Source of the DNA: Lachnospiraceae bacterium
GTDB taxonomy: Bacteria; Bacillota; Clostridia; Lachnospirales; Lachnospiraceae
Direction: 5' to 3'
Assembly (NCBI GenBank): GCA_910575555.1
Contig: CAJTFX010000029.1
Span: forward strand, 18,241 to 61,723
Length of the DNA stretch: 43,483 bases
Shown here one piece after another: positions 8,801 to 16,058 of the stretch (position 1 is its first letter; each line of letters begins with the position of its first letter). Below the pieces are notes generated by a model, which was not told the origin of the DNA, searched no databases, and saw nothing but the letters and a program-made list of their open reading frames with translations. The position numbers and the translations under genes were made by a program.

Positions 8801-10809
8801 TGCAGATTCTTGTGAATGAGGGCGAGGCTGTTTCCAACGACCTGCTGCGCGGGCGTGTGGACGGCGTGAAAGTCGGTGAAAACCCGGAGGGCGGCGAAAA
8901 TGTGAAGCTGGCCGGCGCGATTATAGGACTGTTTCAGCCTGATACGGAAGAATTTACCGAAGAAAACGCCCTGATTACTGTTACCACTGCCGAGGATGGC
9001 AGTTTTTCTTTTGAGAATATTCCTTACGGCCACTGGATCGTAAAGGAAATTTCCTCTCCGGCGCTTTATACGGTAAGCCCTGAACAGCACCATATCTATA
9101 TCGGTGTGGACGGCCAGAGAATTGAGATTAAGGTGGAAAACACCCTGATCCGCGGCAGCGTGCAGGTGATGAAAACCGAAGCCGTGGACGAGCCTTCTTC
9201 TGTGGAGAAGGAGGACAAAGAGAATAACACCTTCCTGCGTTTCCTCTCCGGCGCAGTATTCGATCTGTATGAGGACGCCAACGGCAACAAGGAATTTGAT
9301 TCCGAAGATACGAAGATCGGCACGCTGAAAGAATCGGATGCGGGCTACCACACAGCGGAAAATCTTCTGGCTAAAGGTTATTTTGTGAAAGAATCAAAAG
9401 CGCCGGAGGGCTATCAGCTTGACGAAAACGCCTACTATTTTGAGATTACCGAGGACGGCCAGGTGGCGGTTGTGGAAAACGGCGAGGCCGGACGGGGCTT
9501 TACCAATGAGGCGTACCGCGGAAATTTGAAGATTACAAAGGATTCCAGCGACGGGCGCAAGGATGGGTTTGCTTTTGAGGTTAAGAGTGCGGACGGCTCC
9601 TACTGTGAAACCTTTACCTCCCCAAAATCCGGCGTGATTGAGGTCAAAGGGCTGCGCGTTGGCATTTATACCGTAACGGAAATCTCTAACCGGGCAAGCA
9701 GGGACTATATCATTCCTGACGCAGCCACGGTGGAGATCAAGGCGGATGAAACAGCTACGGTCCAGTTCTTCAATGAAAAACCGGAGAAGCCGGAGGAACC
9801 GAAAACGCCTGAAAATCCGAAGGAGCCGGAGAAACCGAAAACACCTTCCACCCCTTCTAATCCAACAACCCCAACTAATCCGGAAAAGACGGTACCGCAG
9901 ACCGGGGATGATAATTTCATTTTCCTGTATGGCGGGTTTCTGGCGCTGGCTGTGATGGTTGGCGGGCTGTTTACGGTATGCAGGTGCAGAAAAGGGAGGT
10001 CCAGGGAGATTTCCCCGAAAACAAAAGCTGCCAACGTTGCAGTAATTTCCCTCTGTGCGGTGCTGGCTCTCGGCAGCGGGTTCCTGATGATTCGCGACCT
10101 TAGCCAGTATTCAGAGAGCGCCGGAGTCTATGAGGACATTGCTACCAATGTAAAGCTGCCGGAGCAGACCGTAGCGCCGGAGGACGATAACACGGAAACG
10201 GAATCTGCCGAGGAGAACCCTTCTGTGGTTCTCCCCGCAGTGGATTTTGAAGCTCTTTGGGAAACCGGGCCGGACATCATCGGCTGGCTCAATCTTCCTG
10301 ATACGGCCATTAACTACCCGGTGACGCAGACAGATGATAACGAGTATTATCTGCGCCATCTGTATGACGGTACCTATAATAAGACGGGCTGCCTGTTTGC
10401 AGACTATGAAAATAAGAAGGATTTTTCGGACCGCAATACCATTATCTACGGCCACAACATGCGGGACGGCTCCATGTTCGCCACGCTGAATGAGTATAAC
10501 GAACAGAGTTATTTTGACGGACACCCGCAGATGTACCTTGTCACCCCTGGCGGCGGCTATGTCGTGGAGATTTTCACGGCATTTGTGGCAAGCCCCGGAG
10601 AGTCCAGCAGCGACACCTCCCCCTGGAGGCTTGGCTTTAAGGATGACGGGGCCTACACCACATGGCTTTCTGAAATGGCGGATCGGTCTGTCATTGAAAC
10701 CGATGTTACGGTGACTTCCAGTGATAAGGTGCTGACCCTTTCCACCTGTACGCCCGGAGGCAAGAGCCGCTTTATCGTCATGGGAAAGCTGGCGGCTGTA
10801 AACGATTAA
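5869..10809 (+). CDS. Thioester-domain/Cna-B repeat adhesin fused in frame to a class B sortase
   Basis: One uninterrupted 1646-codon frame encodes two normally separate proteins. A signal peptide is at about 1-38. An N-terminal thioester-type adhesin domain has the expected Cys in YCVESG (C103) and Gln in ATQIILWEY (Q168). About nine Cna-B/SpaA-like modules follow, ending in motifs such as YLVKELPVD, DYELYEVAAPYGYVL, HYRLEERQAPEG and GYFVKESKAPEGY. A Pro/Lys/Thr spacer leads to a VPQTG cell-wall sorting signal at 1342-1346, a hydrophobic stretch and CRCRKGR. Instead of a stop, the frame goes on to a second membrane segment (about 1386-1410) and a class B sortase with H1529 (YGHNM), C1627 (STC) and R1634. 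Both halves would face outside. An internal ribosome site at 9994 could also start the sortase separately. Confidence 0.9.
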   Translation: MEKTNTHYRSGVKRLLAFLLCAVCVFGLIPTQAFAFSLGQKASSWLGDQYVGSDGQHYYAPAPYTYLVYNSDGTMDVRSSSGGNAYRHYMLTASDGSSQQVYCVESGIAYNTSDNTYTSESGTNSNYLNLLPSEARRGITLTAIYGWKPGASLPVSGINEDDYKMATQIILWEYQQQLRSDPYSRHGNGHASADQYYSVVSGRPAEKAYNWILSQVASHSTVPSFTSTKKSEAPELELKWDTEKKVYTLTVTDTNNLKINLETLKGSGVSVTRNGNKYTFTSKNMIMNPVTFEFRKDIPVANDMLIWGRPGYQTMMTGASDPVSFFVKIKTETYGTAKIVKTSEDGIVSGIPFRISGTDILGNKVDETVTTGDNGQIKEKLLPGTYLVKELPVDRYVTPSAQYVTVESGQTASVHFSNILKKFRVHVIKSDADTGTAQGDATLAGATYGIYNNGELVDTYTTGPDGSFMTRYYVCGDNWTVWEIEPSTGYLLNDTVYEVGASPTLYEVELNTTENQVTETVIYGNIQLVKHTDDLDPDVPGDENTDEPNEGVIERPEAGAVFEVYLKAAGSYDAAKESERDLLTTDGDGFAASKMLPYGHYTVHQISGEEGKAFIPDFTVFVSSNGQTYSYILNNRTITARLKVEKCDAETGNIIPIAGTGFQIKDLSTGELVTQDIYYPNPETLDTFYVSDEGWLMLPEPLHTGDYELYEVAAPYGYVLSSEPVPFTIDGSEAVVTVTQYNMPQKGQLTITKTGEVFASVQENDGLYQPVYEVMGLPGAVYDVIADEEIYTGDGTLRAAKDTVVETLTTGEDGMAQSGLLYLGHYRLEERQAPEGMVLNTQPEYVELIYAGETVEVTQTAIGLYDERQKVAVSLLKALETDELFGLGMNEEYKDISFGLYASADLTALDGSVIPAGGLLEVVSVSANEAGGYGASFASDLPFGSYYVKERTTNSAYILSDTEYPVVFEYAGQEAALVQILVNEGEAVSNDLLRGRVDGVKVGENPEGGENVKLAGAIIGLFQPDTEEFTEENALITVTTAEDGSFSFENIPYGHWIVKEISSPALYTVSPEQHHIYIGVDGQRIEIKVENTLIRGSVQVMKTEAVDEPSSVEKEDKENNTFLRFLSGAVFDLYEDANGNKEFDSEDTKIGTLKESDAGYHTAENLLAKGYFVKESKAPEGYQLDENAYYFEITEDGQVAVVENGEAGRGFTNEAYRGNLKITKDSSDGRKDGFAFEVKSADGSYCETFTSPKSGVIEVKGLRVGIYTVTEISNRASRDYIIPDAATVEIKADETATVQFFNEKPEKPEEPKTPENPKEPEKPKTPSTPSNPTTPTNPEKTVPQTGDDNFIFLYGGFLALAVMVGGLFTVCRCRKGRSREISPKTKAANVAVISLCAVLALGSGFLMIRDLSQYSESAGVYEDIATNVKLPEQTVAPEDDNTETESAEENPSVVLPAVDFEALWETGPDIIGWLNLPDTAINYPVTQTDDNEYYLRHLYDGTYNKTGCLFADYENKKDFSDRNTIIYGHNMRDGSMFATLNEYNEQSYFDGHPQMYLVTPGGGYVVEIFTAFVASPGESSSDTSPWRLGFKDDGAYTTWLSEMADRSVIETDVTVTSSDKVLTLSTCTPGGKSRFIVMGKLAAVND
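9994..10011 (+). promoter_or_regulatory. Internal ribosome binding site and possible ATT start for the sortase part
   Basis: GGGAGGT lies at 9994-10000, between the adhesin's positive tail and the sortase's membrane segment. Eight bases later an in-frame ATT (10009) begins a sequence reading ISPKTKAANVAV, where an independent sortase would be expected to begin. This looks like a relic, or a working remnant, of a separate sortase gene start. ATT starts are rare but real in bacteria (infC is the classic case). Confidence 0.5.
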
Positions 10810-10826
10810 CAAGAATATTGGAAACC

Positions 10827-10853
10827 GGTGCGGGGGCTGTCTGCTCCCGCACC
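10827..10853 (+). terminator. Intercistronic GC hairpin
   Basis: GGTGCGGG pairs with CCCGCACC around an 11-nt loop, between the sortase stop and the next gene. No clear T-run follows, so it may be an mRNA processing or stability hairpin and not a full terminator. Confidence 0.5.
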
Positions 10854-10875
10854 TGCTATTTAGGAGGATTTTTCT

Positions 10876-11358
10876 ATGGTGAATGCCATTATTTCAATAC
10901 CCGGCTACGTCCATCTGTACCGCTCCCTTTTGCGGTTCTATGATATGCCGGAAAATGAGGTCCGGGAAATGCTCTATCTTCTGAACACGGCAAACCTGGA
11001 CTGCTATGAATATTACCACCCGGAACGTGATGTGATCCAAAGCGGGCCGGTAGCTTTTAGCGGCTGGCTGGAGCATAAGGACTGCCGCCCTTACCGGACG
11101 GAGGTACAGCTTTATAAATCCCTGCTGTTCTTAAAGCGCAGCATTGACCGGGATTTGGTCGTGACCTCACAGCGGGAGGCGCTGCAGACCCTGCGGTGTA
11201 TTATCTCCAACCTGGAATACCGCTTCTATAAAGCGTATGGCATGGAGTTTGAGGACAAGCGGACCGTGTACGGGGAATGTACCTACCACATGGTACCCAG
11301 GGAGGACGAGCCCAGCGTGTGCCTGATGCATGACTGGATTTACCTTCCCAGCGCATAA
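10876..11358 (+). CDS. Conserved-looking hypothetical ICE protein
   Basis: A 160-residue soluble protein with no domain I recognise. It is rich in Tyr, Leu, Arg and Glu, has no membrane segment or signal peptide, and reads as mostly helical (YRSLLRFYDMPENEVREMLYLLN; YKSLLFLKRSIDRDLVV). ATG at 10876 follows AGGAGG at 10862-10867. It sits between the adhesin-sortase gene and the nucleotide-metabolism genes, on the same strand, and its base composition matches the backbone. It is therefore probably an element gene and not cargo. Confidence 0.75.
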   Translation: MVNAIISIPGYVHLYRSLLRFYDMPENEVREMLYLLNTANLDCYEYYHPERDVIQSGPVAFSGWLEHKDCRPYRTEVQLYKSLLFLKRSIDRDLVVTSQREALQTLRCIISNLEYRFYKAYGMEFEDKRTVYGECTYHMVPREDEPSVCLMHDWIYLPSA

Positions 11359-11436
11359 TGCCGAGAACTTTATACAAATTTGTCCCGGATAATAGATAAA
11401 ATTCAGGACAGTTCATTTTCAAAGGAGGGATGCCAT

Positions 11437-11763
11437 ATCACACAAAATGAAGTCAATGCTGCCTTTGACGAGCAGGTGGCTTTATGCAGGGAAATCCTGC
11501 AACGAAAGACCAAAGAATACACCGGGGACGATACGGATCGGCTGGGGGCTTTTAAGACGGCGGCAGCTTTGCAGCACGCTACGCCGGAGCGCGCCCTTGC
11601 CGGGATGCTGGCGAAGCATATCGTCTCCCTGTATGACATGTGCTTTGATGGTGATACGGATTACGATATAAGCACATGGAACGAAAAGATCACAGACAGT
11701 CTTAACTATCTGTTTTTACTGAAAGCCATTGTAAAGGAGGGACATACCAATCAACCGAATTGA
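11437..11763 (+). CDS. Nucleotide-metabolism-like protein (NMAD1/MazG-type), probable ATC start
   Basis: About 108 residues, mostly helical, with the pattern EILQRKTKEYTGDDTDRLGAF, then ALAGMLAKHIVSLYDM and WNEKITDSLNYLFLLKAI. This resembles small phage and ICE proteins of the 'nucleotide modification associated domain 1' / all-alpha NTP pyrophosphohydrolase type; the assignment is tentative. It precedes a ThyX-like gene and a dUTPase, which supports a nucleotide-pool role. AAAGGAGG at 11421-11428 is followed 8 nt later by in-frame ATC (11437), while the nearby ATG at 11430 is out of frame. A longer frame from TTG at 11380 has no ribosome site. The end overlaps the next gene's start region. 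Confidence 0.6.
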   Translation: MTQNEVNAAFDEQVALCREILQRKTKEYTGDDTDRLGAFKTAAALQHATPERALAGMLAKHIVSLYDMCFDGDTDYDISTWNEKITDSLNYLFLLKAIVKEGHTNQPN

Positions 11764-12517
11764 AGTAAAAATATTAAACTGTCAGGCGGTTGCAGAGGCC
11801 GAGAAAAACATGGTCTTTGCAGCGCGTCTCACGCAAAGGGGGCACCGGATTTCCACAATGGATGATCTGATGGCCCTTTATGAAAAATCATTCAGCGAGA
11901 ATACCGTTGCGGCAATCGGAAATCTCCCGCACCCCACGATCCAAAAATTTGCGGTAATCACCGTGGCCGTTGTGGGGGCAAGCCGGCGTTTTCTGGCACA
12001 GATCACCAGACATCAGAATGAAGTAAAGTTTATGAGCGCGTCCTTACAATACAGCAATTATGCGGGGCAGGCGGATTTTGCCGTACCCTATGAGATTCTG
12101 ACCGCCCCGGCTGCGATCCGGGAACTGTACTTAAAAAGCTGTCACGAAGGTATGGACTGTTACGGAAAGCTGTGTGCCGAGGGAATCGGCCATGACGCGG
12201 CAGGCTATGCGACACCTCAGGGACTTCGGAATGTGCTGATTATCAGCGCCACGCCCTATCAGTGGAAACATATCATCGGCCAGCGGGTATGCCGGCGCAA
12301 TACGGACGAAACCCGGATCGTGCTCCTGAAAATCTGGCAGGAGCTTTATACACTCAGCCCGGCGCTGTTTTCCCCCGGTCTTACAGGACCGTTCTGCCAG
12401 CGGGACAAATGCCTGGAGGGGAAAATGACCTGCGGCAGAAAAATAGACACGGATATGACGCCGGAGGATCTTCTGAAAGCGGACTATCCGGCACTTTCGG
12501 AAGGAGACGATGCATGA
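11750..12517 (+). CDS. thyX: FAD-dependent thymidylate synthase-like protein (ThyX), probable ATC start
   Basis: About 255 residues. ThyX makes dTMP from dUMP using FAD and folate. The ThyX-like features are ITRHQNEVKFMSASLQYS (in place of the usual RHRxxS block) and a C-terminal block GLRNVLIISATPYQW with R in GQRVCRRNTDETR, where ThyX has its dUMP/FAD-binding arginines. The central Arg of the RHR motif is Gln, so activity or substrate may differ. AAAGGAGG at 11733-11740 is followed 9 nt later by in-frame ATC at 11750. The first in-frame ATG is at 11810 and would cut off a conserved-looking N-terminus (NRIEVKILNCQAV). It overlaps dut by 4 bases (ATGA). Confidence 0.75.
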   Translation: MNRIEVKILNCQAVAEAEKNMVFAARLTQRGHRISTMDDLMALYEKSFSENTVAAIGNLPHPTIQKFAVITVAVVGASRRFLAQITRHQNEVKFMSASLQYSNYAGQADFAVPYEILTAPAAIRELYLKSCHEGMDCYGKLCAEGIGHDAAGYATPQGLRNVLIISATPYQWKHIIGQRVCRRNTDETRIVLLKIWQELYTLSPALFSPGLTGPFCQRDKCLEGKMTCGRKIDTDMTPEDLLKADYPALSEGDDA

Positions 12518-12927
12518 AGATCAAATTGATTGATTTTGGCGTGCCGGAGGGCCGCCGCCCTTTCCGTCCGCATGAGAACGATGCCGGCGCGGATGTTTAT
12601 ATGCCCTATGACTGTACGTTGCAGCCAGGCGAGATCGCAAAGGTTCCTCTTGGATTTGGGATTGAAGTGCCGGACGGATATGCAGGGTATGTGTTTCCAC
12701 GCACCAGCATGGCGGTAAAAGGGCTGGTCTGTGAGCTGCCGCCAGTAGATTCCGGCTACCGTGGGGAAATCCATGCGATTATCAGTAATGTAAGCAACAA
12801 ACCGCAGGAACTTTCCAAAGGAACGCGGATAGGCCAGCTTGTAATTACTCCTGTTGTGATTGCAGATTTTGTAACGGATTTGGGCGCGGAGCGCGGAACC
12901 GGAGGCTTTGGGAGTACCGGTGTATAA
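12514..12927 (+). CDS. dut: dUTP diphosphatase
   Basis: A 137-residue trimeric-type dUTPase, which hydrolyses dUTP to dUMP and pyrophosphate. All five family motifs are visible: AGADVYMP; PRTSMAVKG; VDSGYRGEI; RIGQLVI; and the C-terminal RGTGGFGSTG that closes over the active site. ATG at 12514 overlaps the thyX stop (ATGA) and is preceded by AAGGAG. dUMP from this enzyme is the substrate of ThyX, so the pair makes biochemical sense. Such pairs may protect or supply an element's DNA during transfer (inference). Confidence 0.95.
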   Translation: MKIKLIDFGVPEGRRPFRPHENDAGADVYMPYDCTLQPGEIAKVPLGFGIEVPDGYAGYVFPRTSMAVKGLVCELPPVDSGYRGEIHAIISNVSNKPQELSKGTRIGQLVITPVVIADFVTDLGAERGTGGFGSTGV

Positions 12928-12989
12928 ATCAGGATAAATATAGAGCGTTTCCAGACTTAATTTAGGACAGTATGGGAAATAATAAGAAA

Positions 12990-13016
12990 AAAGCGGTCAT
13001 TTTCCGTGACCGCTTT
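12990..13016. terminator. Convergent terminator between dut and the XRE gene
   Basis: AAAGCGGTCA pairs perfectly with TGACCGCTTT around a 7-nt loop. On the minus strand a six-T run follows, so it mainly terminates the XRE gene, whose stop codon it overlaps. It may also stop dut transcription from the other side. Confidence 0.75.
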
Positions 13017-13329
13017 ACCTCTTGCTGTTCAATTCTTTCATAATGCCGAGGATATATGTCATTGATTTGGAATCCAGTTTCTTTGCCTCTGCAATAAATT
13101 CCTGCAAGGTTTCTGGATAAAGGTTTTCTTCGTCAAAGAATTCCTTCGGCGTTACGCCGAGATATTCGCAGATATAAAAGAAGGACTGCATGGCAGGAAG
13201 TGATTTTTTGTTTTCGATGTTATTGATGTAGTTGTTCGCTTGCCCCAACGACAATGACATGTCGCGTGCAGATACACCCTTTTGTAATCTCAGCTTTGCC
13301 AGGCGTTCTGGGACGAATTCTTCATACAT
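13015..13329 (-). CDS. XRE-family helix-turn-helix regulator
   Basis: A 104-residue DNA-binding protein. The HTH (residues about 5-62) reads LAKLRLQKGVSARDMSLSLG, then NYINNIENKKSLPAM and FYICEYLGVTPKEFFD, a classic Cro/CI-like fold. A C-terminal helix follows. The start at 13329 is chosen because GGAGGTGAG precedes it by 4-6 nt; a longer frame upstream lacks a ribosome site. It is transcribed divergently from the SLOG gene at 13478. The ~150-nt intergenic region carries a strong promoter for that gene, so it may control the cargo A operon or itself. Confidence 0.88.
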   Translation of the reverse strand: MYEEFVPERLAKLRLQKGVSARDMSLSLGQANNYINNIENKKSLPAMQSFFYICEYLGVTPKEFFDEENLYPETLQEFIAEAKKLDSKSMTYILGIMKELNSKR

Positions 13330-13406
13330 CACCCTCACCTCCCATTCTGTAATAGATTGTACCTCACACAGATGCATTATTCACAAATTTAAAAGGGGTG
13401 TTTGCG

Positions 13407-13435
13407 TTGACTTGAAAAAATAAACCTATTATAAT
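13407..13435 (+). promoter_or_regulatory. Sigma-A type promoter for cargo A
   Basis: TTGACT and TATAAT are separated by exactly 17 bases, very close to consensus. It lies 43 nt upstream of the SLOG gene and faces away from the XRE gene. Confidence 0.8.
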
Positions 13436-13477
13436 GGTGATAGATACAAAATTAAATCTATTAAACGGAGGAACCTA

Positions 13478-13993
13478 ATGGAAGAAAAGACCTGTTGTGT
13501 CACAGGACACAGAGATATACCGGATGAACAGATAGACGCGGTAAAATATGCTTTGCGGCGTGAAATTGTAAAGGCGGTTTCGGATGGTTATACCGGATTT
13601 ATGACCGGATTTGCCAATGGTGCGGATCAATACTTTGCGGAAATTGTAGTGATTCTGCAAAAGGATTTCCCTGAGCTGCGGTTGATTGCGGTGCTTCCAT
13701 ACCGGAAACGGATGGACAGTCTGTGCCAGAAGGAACATACAAACGCCCTTCTGGATGCCTGTGCAGAGGTTCTCATAATTCAGGAAGAATACAGGCCCAA
13801 CGTTTATGCCAAACGCAGCCGCTACATGGTGGAACATTCAGACCGTGTAATTGCTGTATATGACGGACGGGAAAAAGGCGGTACAGTTAAGACGATCCGC
13901 TTTGCTCACCAATTTCGGAAGGAACTGCGGGAAATACCCATAGGATTAATCTTGGACAAAAACGGGACAAATCTTGGACAAAACCGGAAATGA
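13478..13993 (+). CDS. SLOG family protein (DUF1273/YpsA-like)
   Basis: A 171-residue protein of the Rossmann-like SLOG superfamily. Visible marks are CCVTGHRDIP at the N-terminus, TGFANGADQYFAE (nucleotide-binding glycine-rich loop), LIAVLPYRKR, and SDRVIAVYDGREKGGTVKTI near the end. SLOG proteins bind nucleotides or nucleotide-derived ligands; the precise role here is unknown. It is the first gene after a strong promoter and GGAGG site. The tail (LDKNGTNLGQNRK) is low-complexity and may be a late extension. Confidence 0.87.
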   Translation: MEEKTCCVTGHRDIPDEQIDAVKYALRREIVKAVSDGYTGFMTGFANGADQYFAEIVVILQKDFPELRLIAVLPYRKRMDSLCQKEHTNALLDACAEVLIIQEEYRPNVYAKRSRYMVEHSDRVIAVYDGREKGGTVKTIRFAHQFRKELREIPIGLILDKNGTNLGQNRK

Positions 13994-14018
13994 AAAAGTG
14001 GAGATACAGGCTGCTCTA

Positions 14019-14068
14019 TGGTATAATGAATGTTCAACCGTGAAGGCCAGTGACAAATTCGGTTGGAC
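14019..14068 (+). promoter_or_regulatory. Extended -10 promoter followed by a leader hairpin
   Basis: TGGTATAAT at 14019-14027 is an extended -10 element (TG one base before TATAAT); no good -35 is seen. Directly downstream GTTCAACCG (14032-14040) can pair with CGGTTGGAC (14060-14068), giving a hairpin at the very start of the transcript ahead of the VOC gene. Confidence 0.5.
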
Positions 14069-14132
14069 TTACAGAGAATTATAGATAACCTTTTGTGGAA
14101 ATGGGAAACCATAGTTTGAAAGGAGTATTTGC

Positions 14133-14597
14133 ATGAAACATGTATGTATGCTTATATCGGTGGCCGACATTAACGCCGCAAGAAAATTTTATGAGGATTT
14201 GTTTGGATTAGAGGTGTTCCAGGATTATGGCAGAAACATTGCTTTTACCTGCGGCCTGGCATTGCAGCAGGATTTTGACTGGCTTGTGAATCTGCCAAAA
14301 GAAAAGGGTTTAAAGAAATCCAACAATGCGGAAATCATCTTTGAGGAACAGGACTTTGACGGATTCCTAAACAAGCTGAAAGAATACCCGGATATTGAAT
14401 ACCTGGGAGAAGTGATTGAACATAGCTGGGGCCAGCGGGTAATCCGGTTTTACGATTTGGACGGGCATATCATAGAGGTCGGCGAGGATATGAAAATGGT
14501 GATAAAGCGTTTCCTTGATTCCGGCATGACAATGGAAGAAGTCTCTGTGAAAATGGACGCTTCTATTGAGGATTTGATGAAACTTCTAAACAGCTAA
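14133..14597 (+). CDS. VOC family (glyoxalase/bleomycin-resistance fold) protein
   Basis: 154 residues. The N-terminal two-thirds is a VOC metal-binding fold, shown by ISVADINAARKFYEDLFGL, FYDLDGHIIEVGE (last metal-ligand glutamate) and the EHSWGQRVIRF strand. Such proteins include glyoxalases, dioxygenases and drug-binding proteins; the substrate cannot be told. A helical C-terminal extension (FLDSGMTMEEVSVKMDASIEDLMKLL) is seen in some members. ATG follows AAAGGAG. It is probably cotranscribed with the DUF3795 genes downstream. Confidence 0.88.
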   Translation: MKHVCMLISVADINAARKFYEDLFGLEVFQDYGRNIAFTCGLALQQDFDWLVNLPKEKGLKKSNNAEIIFEEQDFDGFLNKLKEYPDIEYLGEVIEHSWGQRVIRFYDLDGHIIEVGEDMKMVIKRFLDSGMTMEEVSVKMDASIEDLMKLLNS

Positions 14598-14642
14598 TAC
14601 CTGATGGACGAATAAACAAATCGAAAGTTATGGAGGTGTCCC

Positions 14643-15017
14643 ATGAAACGAGAATTAGGAATTGCCAGATGTGGCCTTGCATGTTGTTTATGCTCAGAAA
14701 ATGTTGAGTGTAATGGATGTGGTTCAAACGGTTGCCCAGATAATGATTCTTGTGAGAATAAAAAATGTTCGATTGCAAAAAGGTTGACACATTGTTATAA
14801 GTGTGAAGAAAATTGTAAAAAAGGATTATTGGGTAAGATTAAACCATACACATTTACTTTATTTGCTAAAAAATATGGAGAAGAAAAGCTTTTGGACTGT
14901 TTAGAGAGAAATGAGAAAAATGGAGTTTTGTATCATAGAGCTGGCGTAAATGGAGATTATGATGATTTTGATGATGTAGAGCAGTTAATGAATTTTATCT
15001 TGACAGGAGTGAGATAA
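14643..15017 (+). CDS. DUF3795 cysteine-rich protein, first of three
   Basis: 124 residues, with 15 or so cysteines packed into the first 60: CGLACCLCSENVECNGCG, then CENKKCSIAK and HCYKCEENC. The arrangement suggests a metal-binding domain (zinc or Fe-S). The family starts with a typical ARCGLxCxxC signature. Function is unknown. ATG at 14643 follows GGAGGTGTCCC. Two more members lie at 15645 and 16560. Its AT-rich codon use differs from the third copy, which suggests separate acquisition rather than recent duplication. Confidence 0.85.
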   Translation: MKRELGIARCGLACCLCSENVECNGCGSNGCPDNDSCENKKCSIAKRLTHCYKCEENCKKGLLGKIKPYTFTLFAKKYGEEKLLDCLERNEKNGVLYHRAGVNGDYDDFDDVEQLMNFILTGVR

Positions 15018-15069
15018 GTTTCAGGTTGTATTGTGAACGATAAATCGGAATTTGATGGAGGAAAAAGTA

Positions 15070-15555
15070 ATGGCAAAAGAAAAGGGTTCGTTCAAAGAGT
15101 TTCTATCGGCAGTTGCACCAGAATATCAAGCCTTTGTCGAGAAACTTAATAACAAACTTATTGAACAAGGCTGTGACCTTGTAATCAAGAAAGCAAAGAG
15201 CGGTTATGCTGCTTCATACCAACTAGAGAAGAGAACTGTAATGAATTGGGTGTTTCGGAAGTCGGGTGTTTTGGCACGCATTTACGGAGACAATGCTGGC
15301 AAGTATGAGGATATAATCGCTACTTTGCCTGCTGAAATGCAAAAGAAAATGACTACTTCTCGTGACTGTAAGAGACTTATTGACCCTACTGCTTGTAGCG
15401 ATACCTGTGTTAAAGGTTTTGTTTATACATTGAATGGCGATACACATAAAAAATGCCGTAATGACGGAATGTTCTTCCTACTGACAAACGAAACAGCGGA
15501 GCATATAGCTGGGCTGGTCTGTGCAGAGGTTACTGTGCGTAAGTCGGCTTCATAG
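15070..15555 (+). CDS. Hypothetical protein with cysteine cluster
   Basis: 161 residues, no family recognised with certainty. The N-terminal part is helical and lysine-rich (FKEFLSAVAPEYQAFVEKLNN). The C-terminal part has spaced cysteines in CKRLIDPTACSDTCVKGF and HKKCRNDG, reminiscent of a small zinc site. ATG at 15070 follows GGAGGAAAAA; a TTG 18 nt upstream overlaps that ribosome site. It lies between two DUF3795 genes, and its own cysteine-rich end suggests a related role. Confidence 0.7.
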   Translation: MAKEKGSFKEFLSAVAPEYQAFVEKLNNKLIEQGCDLVIKKAKSGYAASYQLEKRTVMNWVFRKSGVLARIYGDNAGKYEDIIATLPAEMQKKMTTSRDCKRLIDPTACSDTCVKGFVYTLNGDTHKKCRNDGMFFLLTNETAEHIAGLVCAEVTVRKSAS

Positions 15556-15644
15556 CAACAGAATAGTTAAGTTCGATAAATCCCAGTTTGTGGAGTAGCT
15601 ATGTAGAAAGGTAAATCAAAATTTTTATTAGGAGGTACATATCT

Positions 15645-15977
15645 ATGAAGGATAGGATTGCATACTGTGGGCTGGATTGTGAAAAATGCGACGCTTACCT
15701 TGCAACAATCAATGATGATCAGGCGTTGCGTGAAAAAACTGCGAAGCTATGGGCTGAGTTAAATAATGCTCCCATTTTACCTGAACATATCAACTGTGAG
15801 GGATGTCGGGTTGATGGAATTAAAACTGTATTCTGCGATAGTCTTTGCGGAATTCGCCAGTGCGCATTGAAAAAAGGTGTGACGACATGCGGTGACTGTC
15901 CAAACATGGAAAGCTGTCAGACTGTTGGAGAGATTATCTCAAATAACCCCGATGCTCTAAAAAACCTGAGGGGATAG
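15645..15977 (+). CDS. DUF3795 cysteine-rich protein, second of three
   Basis: 110 residues. It begins YCGLDCEKCDAYLAT, has INCEGCRVDG in the middle, and ends with CDSLCGIRQCALKKG and TCGDCPNMESC. The spacing of CxxC pairs matches the other two DUF3795 proteins, but the sequence between them is quite different. ATG follows AGGAGG at 15631-15636. Probably a metal-binding regulator or chaperone; this is inference only. Confidence 0.86.
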   Translation: MKDRIAYCGLDCEKCDAYLATINDDQALREKTAKLWAELNNAPILPEHINCEGCRVDGIKTVFCDSLCGIRQCALKKGVTTCGDCPNMESCQTVGEIISNNPDALKNLRG

Positions 15978-16058
15978 GCTGCATATCAGTTTGACAACTT
16001 ACAGTCTGTCGGAACTTTGAACAGAGAGCAAACCGTGATTCAGAGAGAGAATAATTTA

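Noticed and set aside
8626..9351. 241-codon minus-strand frame opposite the adhesin
   Set aside because: Shadow of the Cna-B repeats; low-quality composition and no ribosome site.
12262..12513. Longer dUTPase frame from ATG 12262
   Set aside because: The extra 84 residues lie inside thyX in another frame; the real dUTPase start at 12514 has a ribosome site and overlaps the thyX stop.
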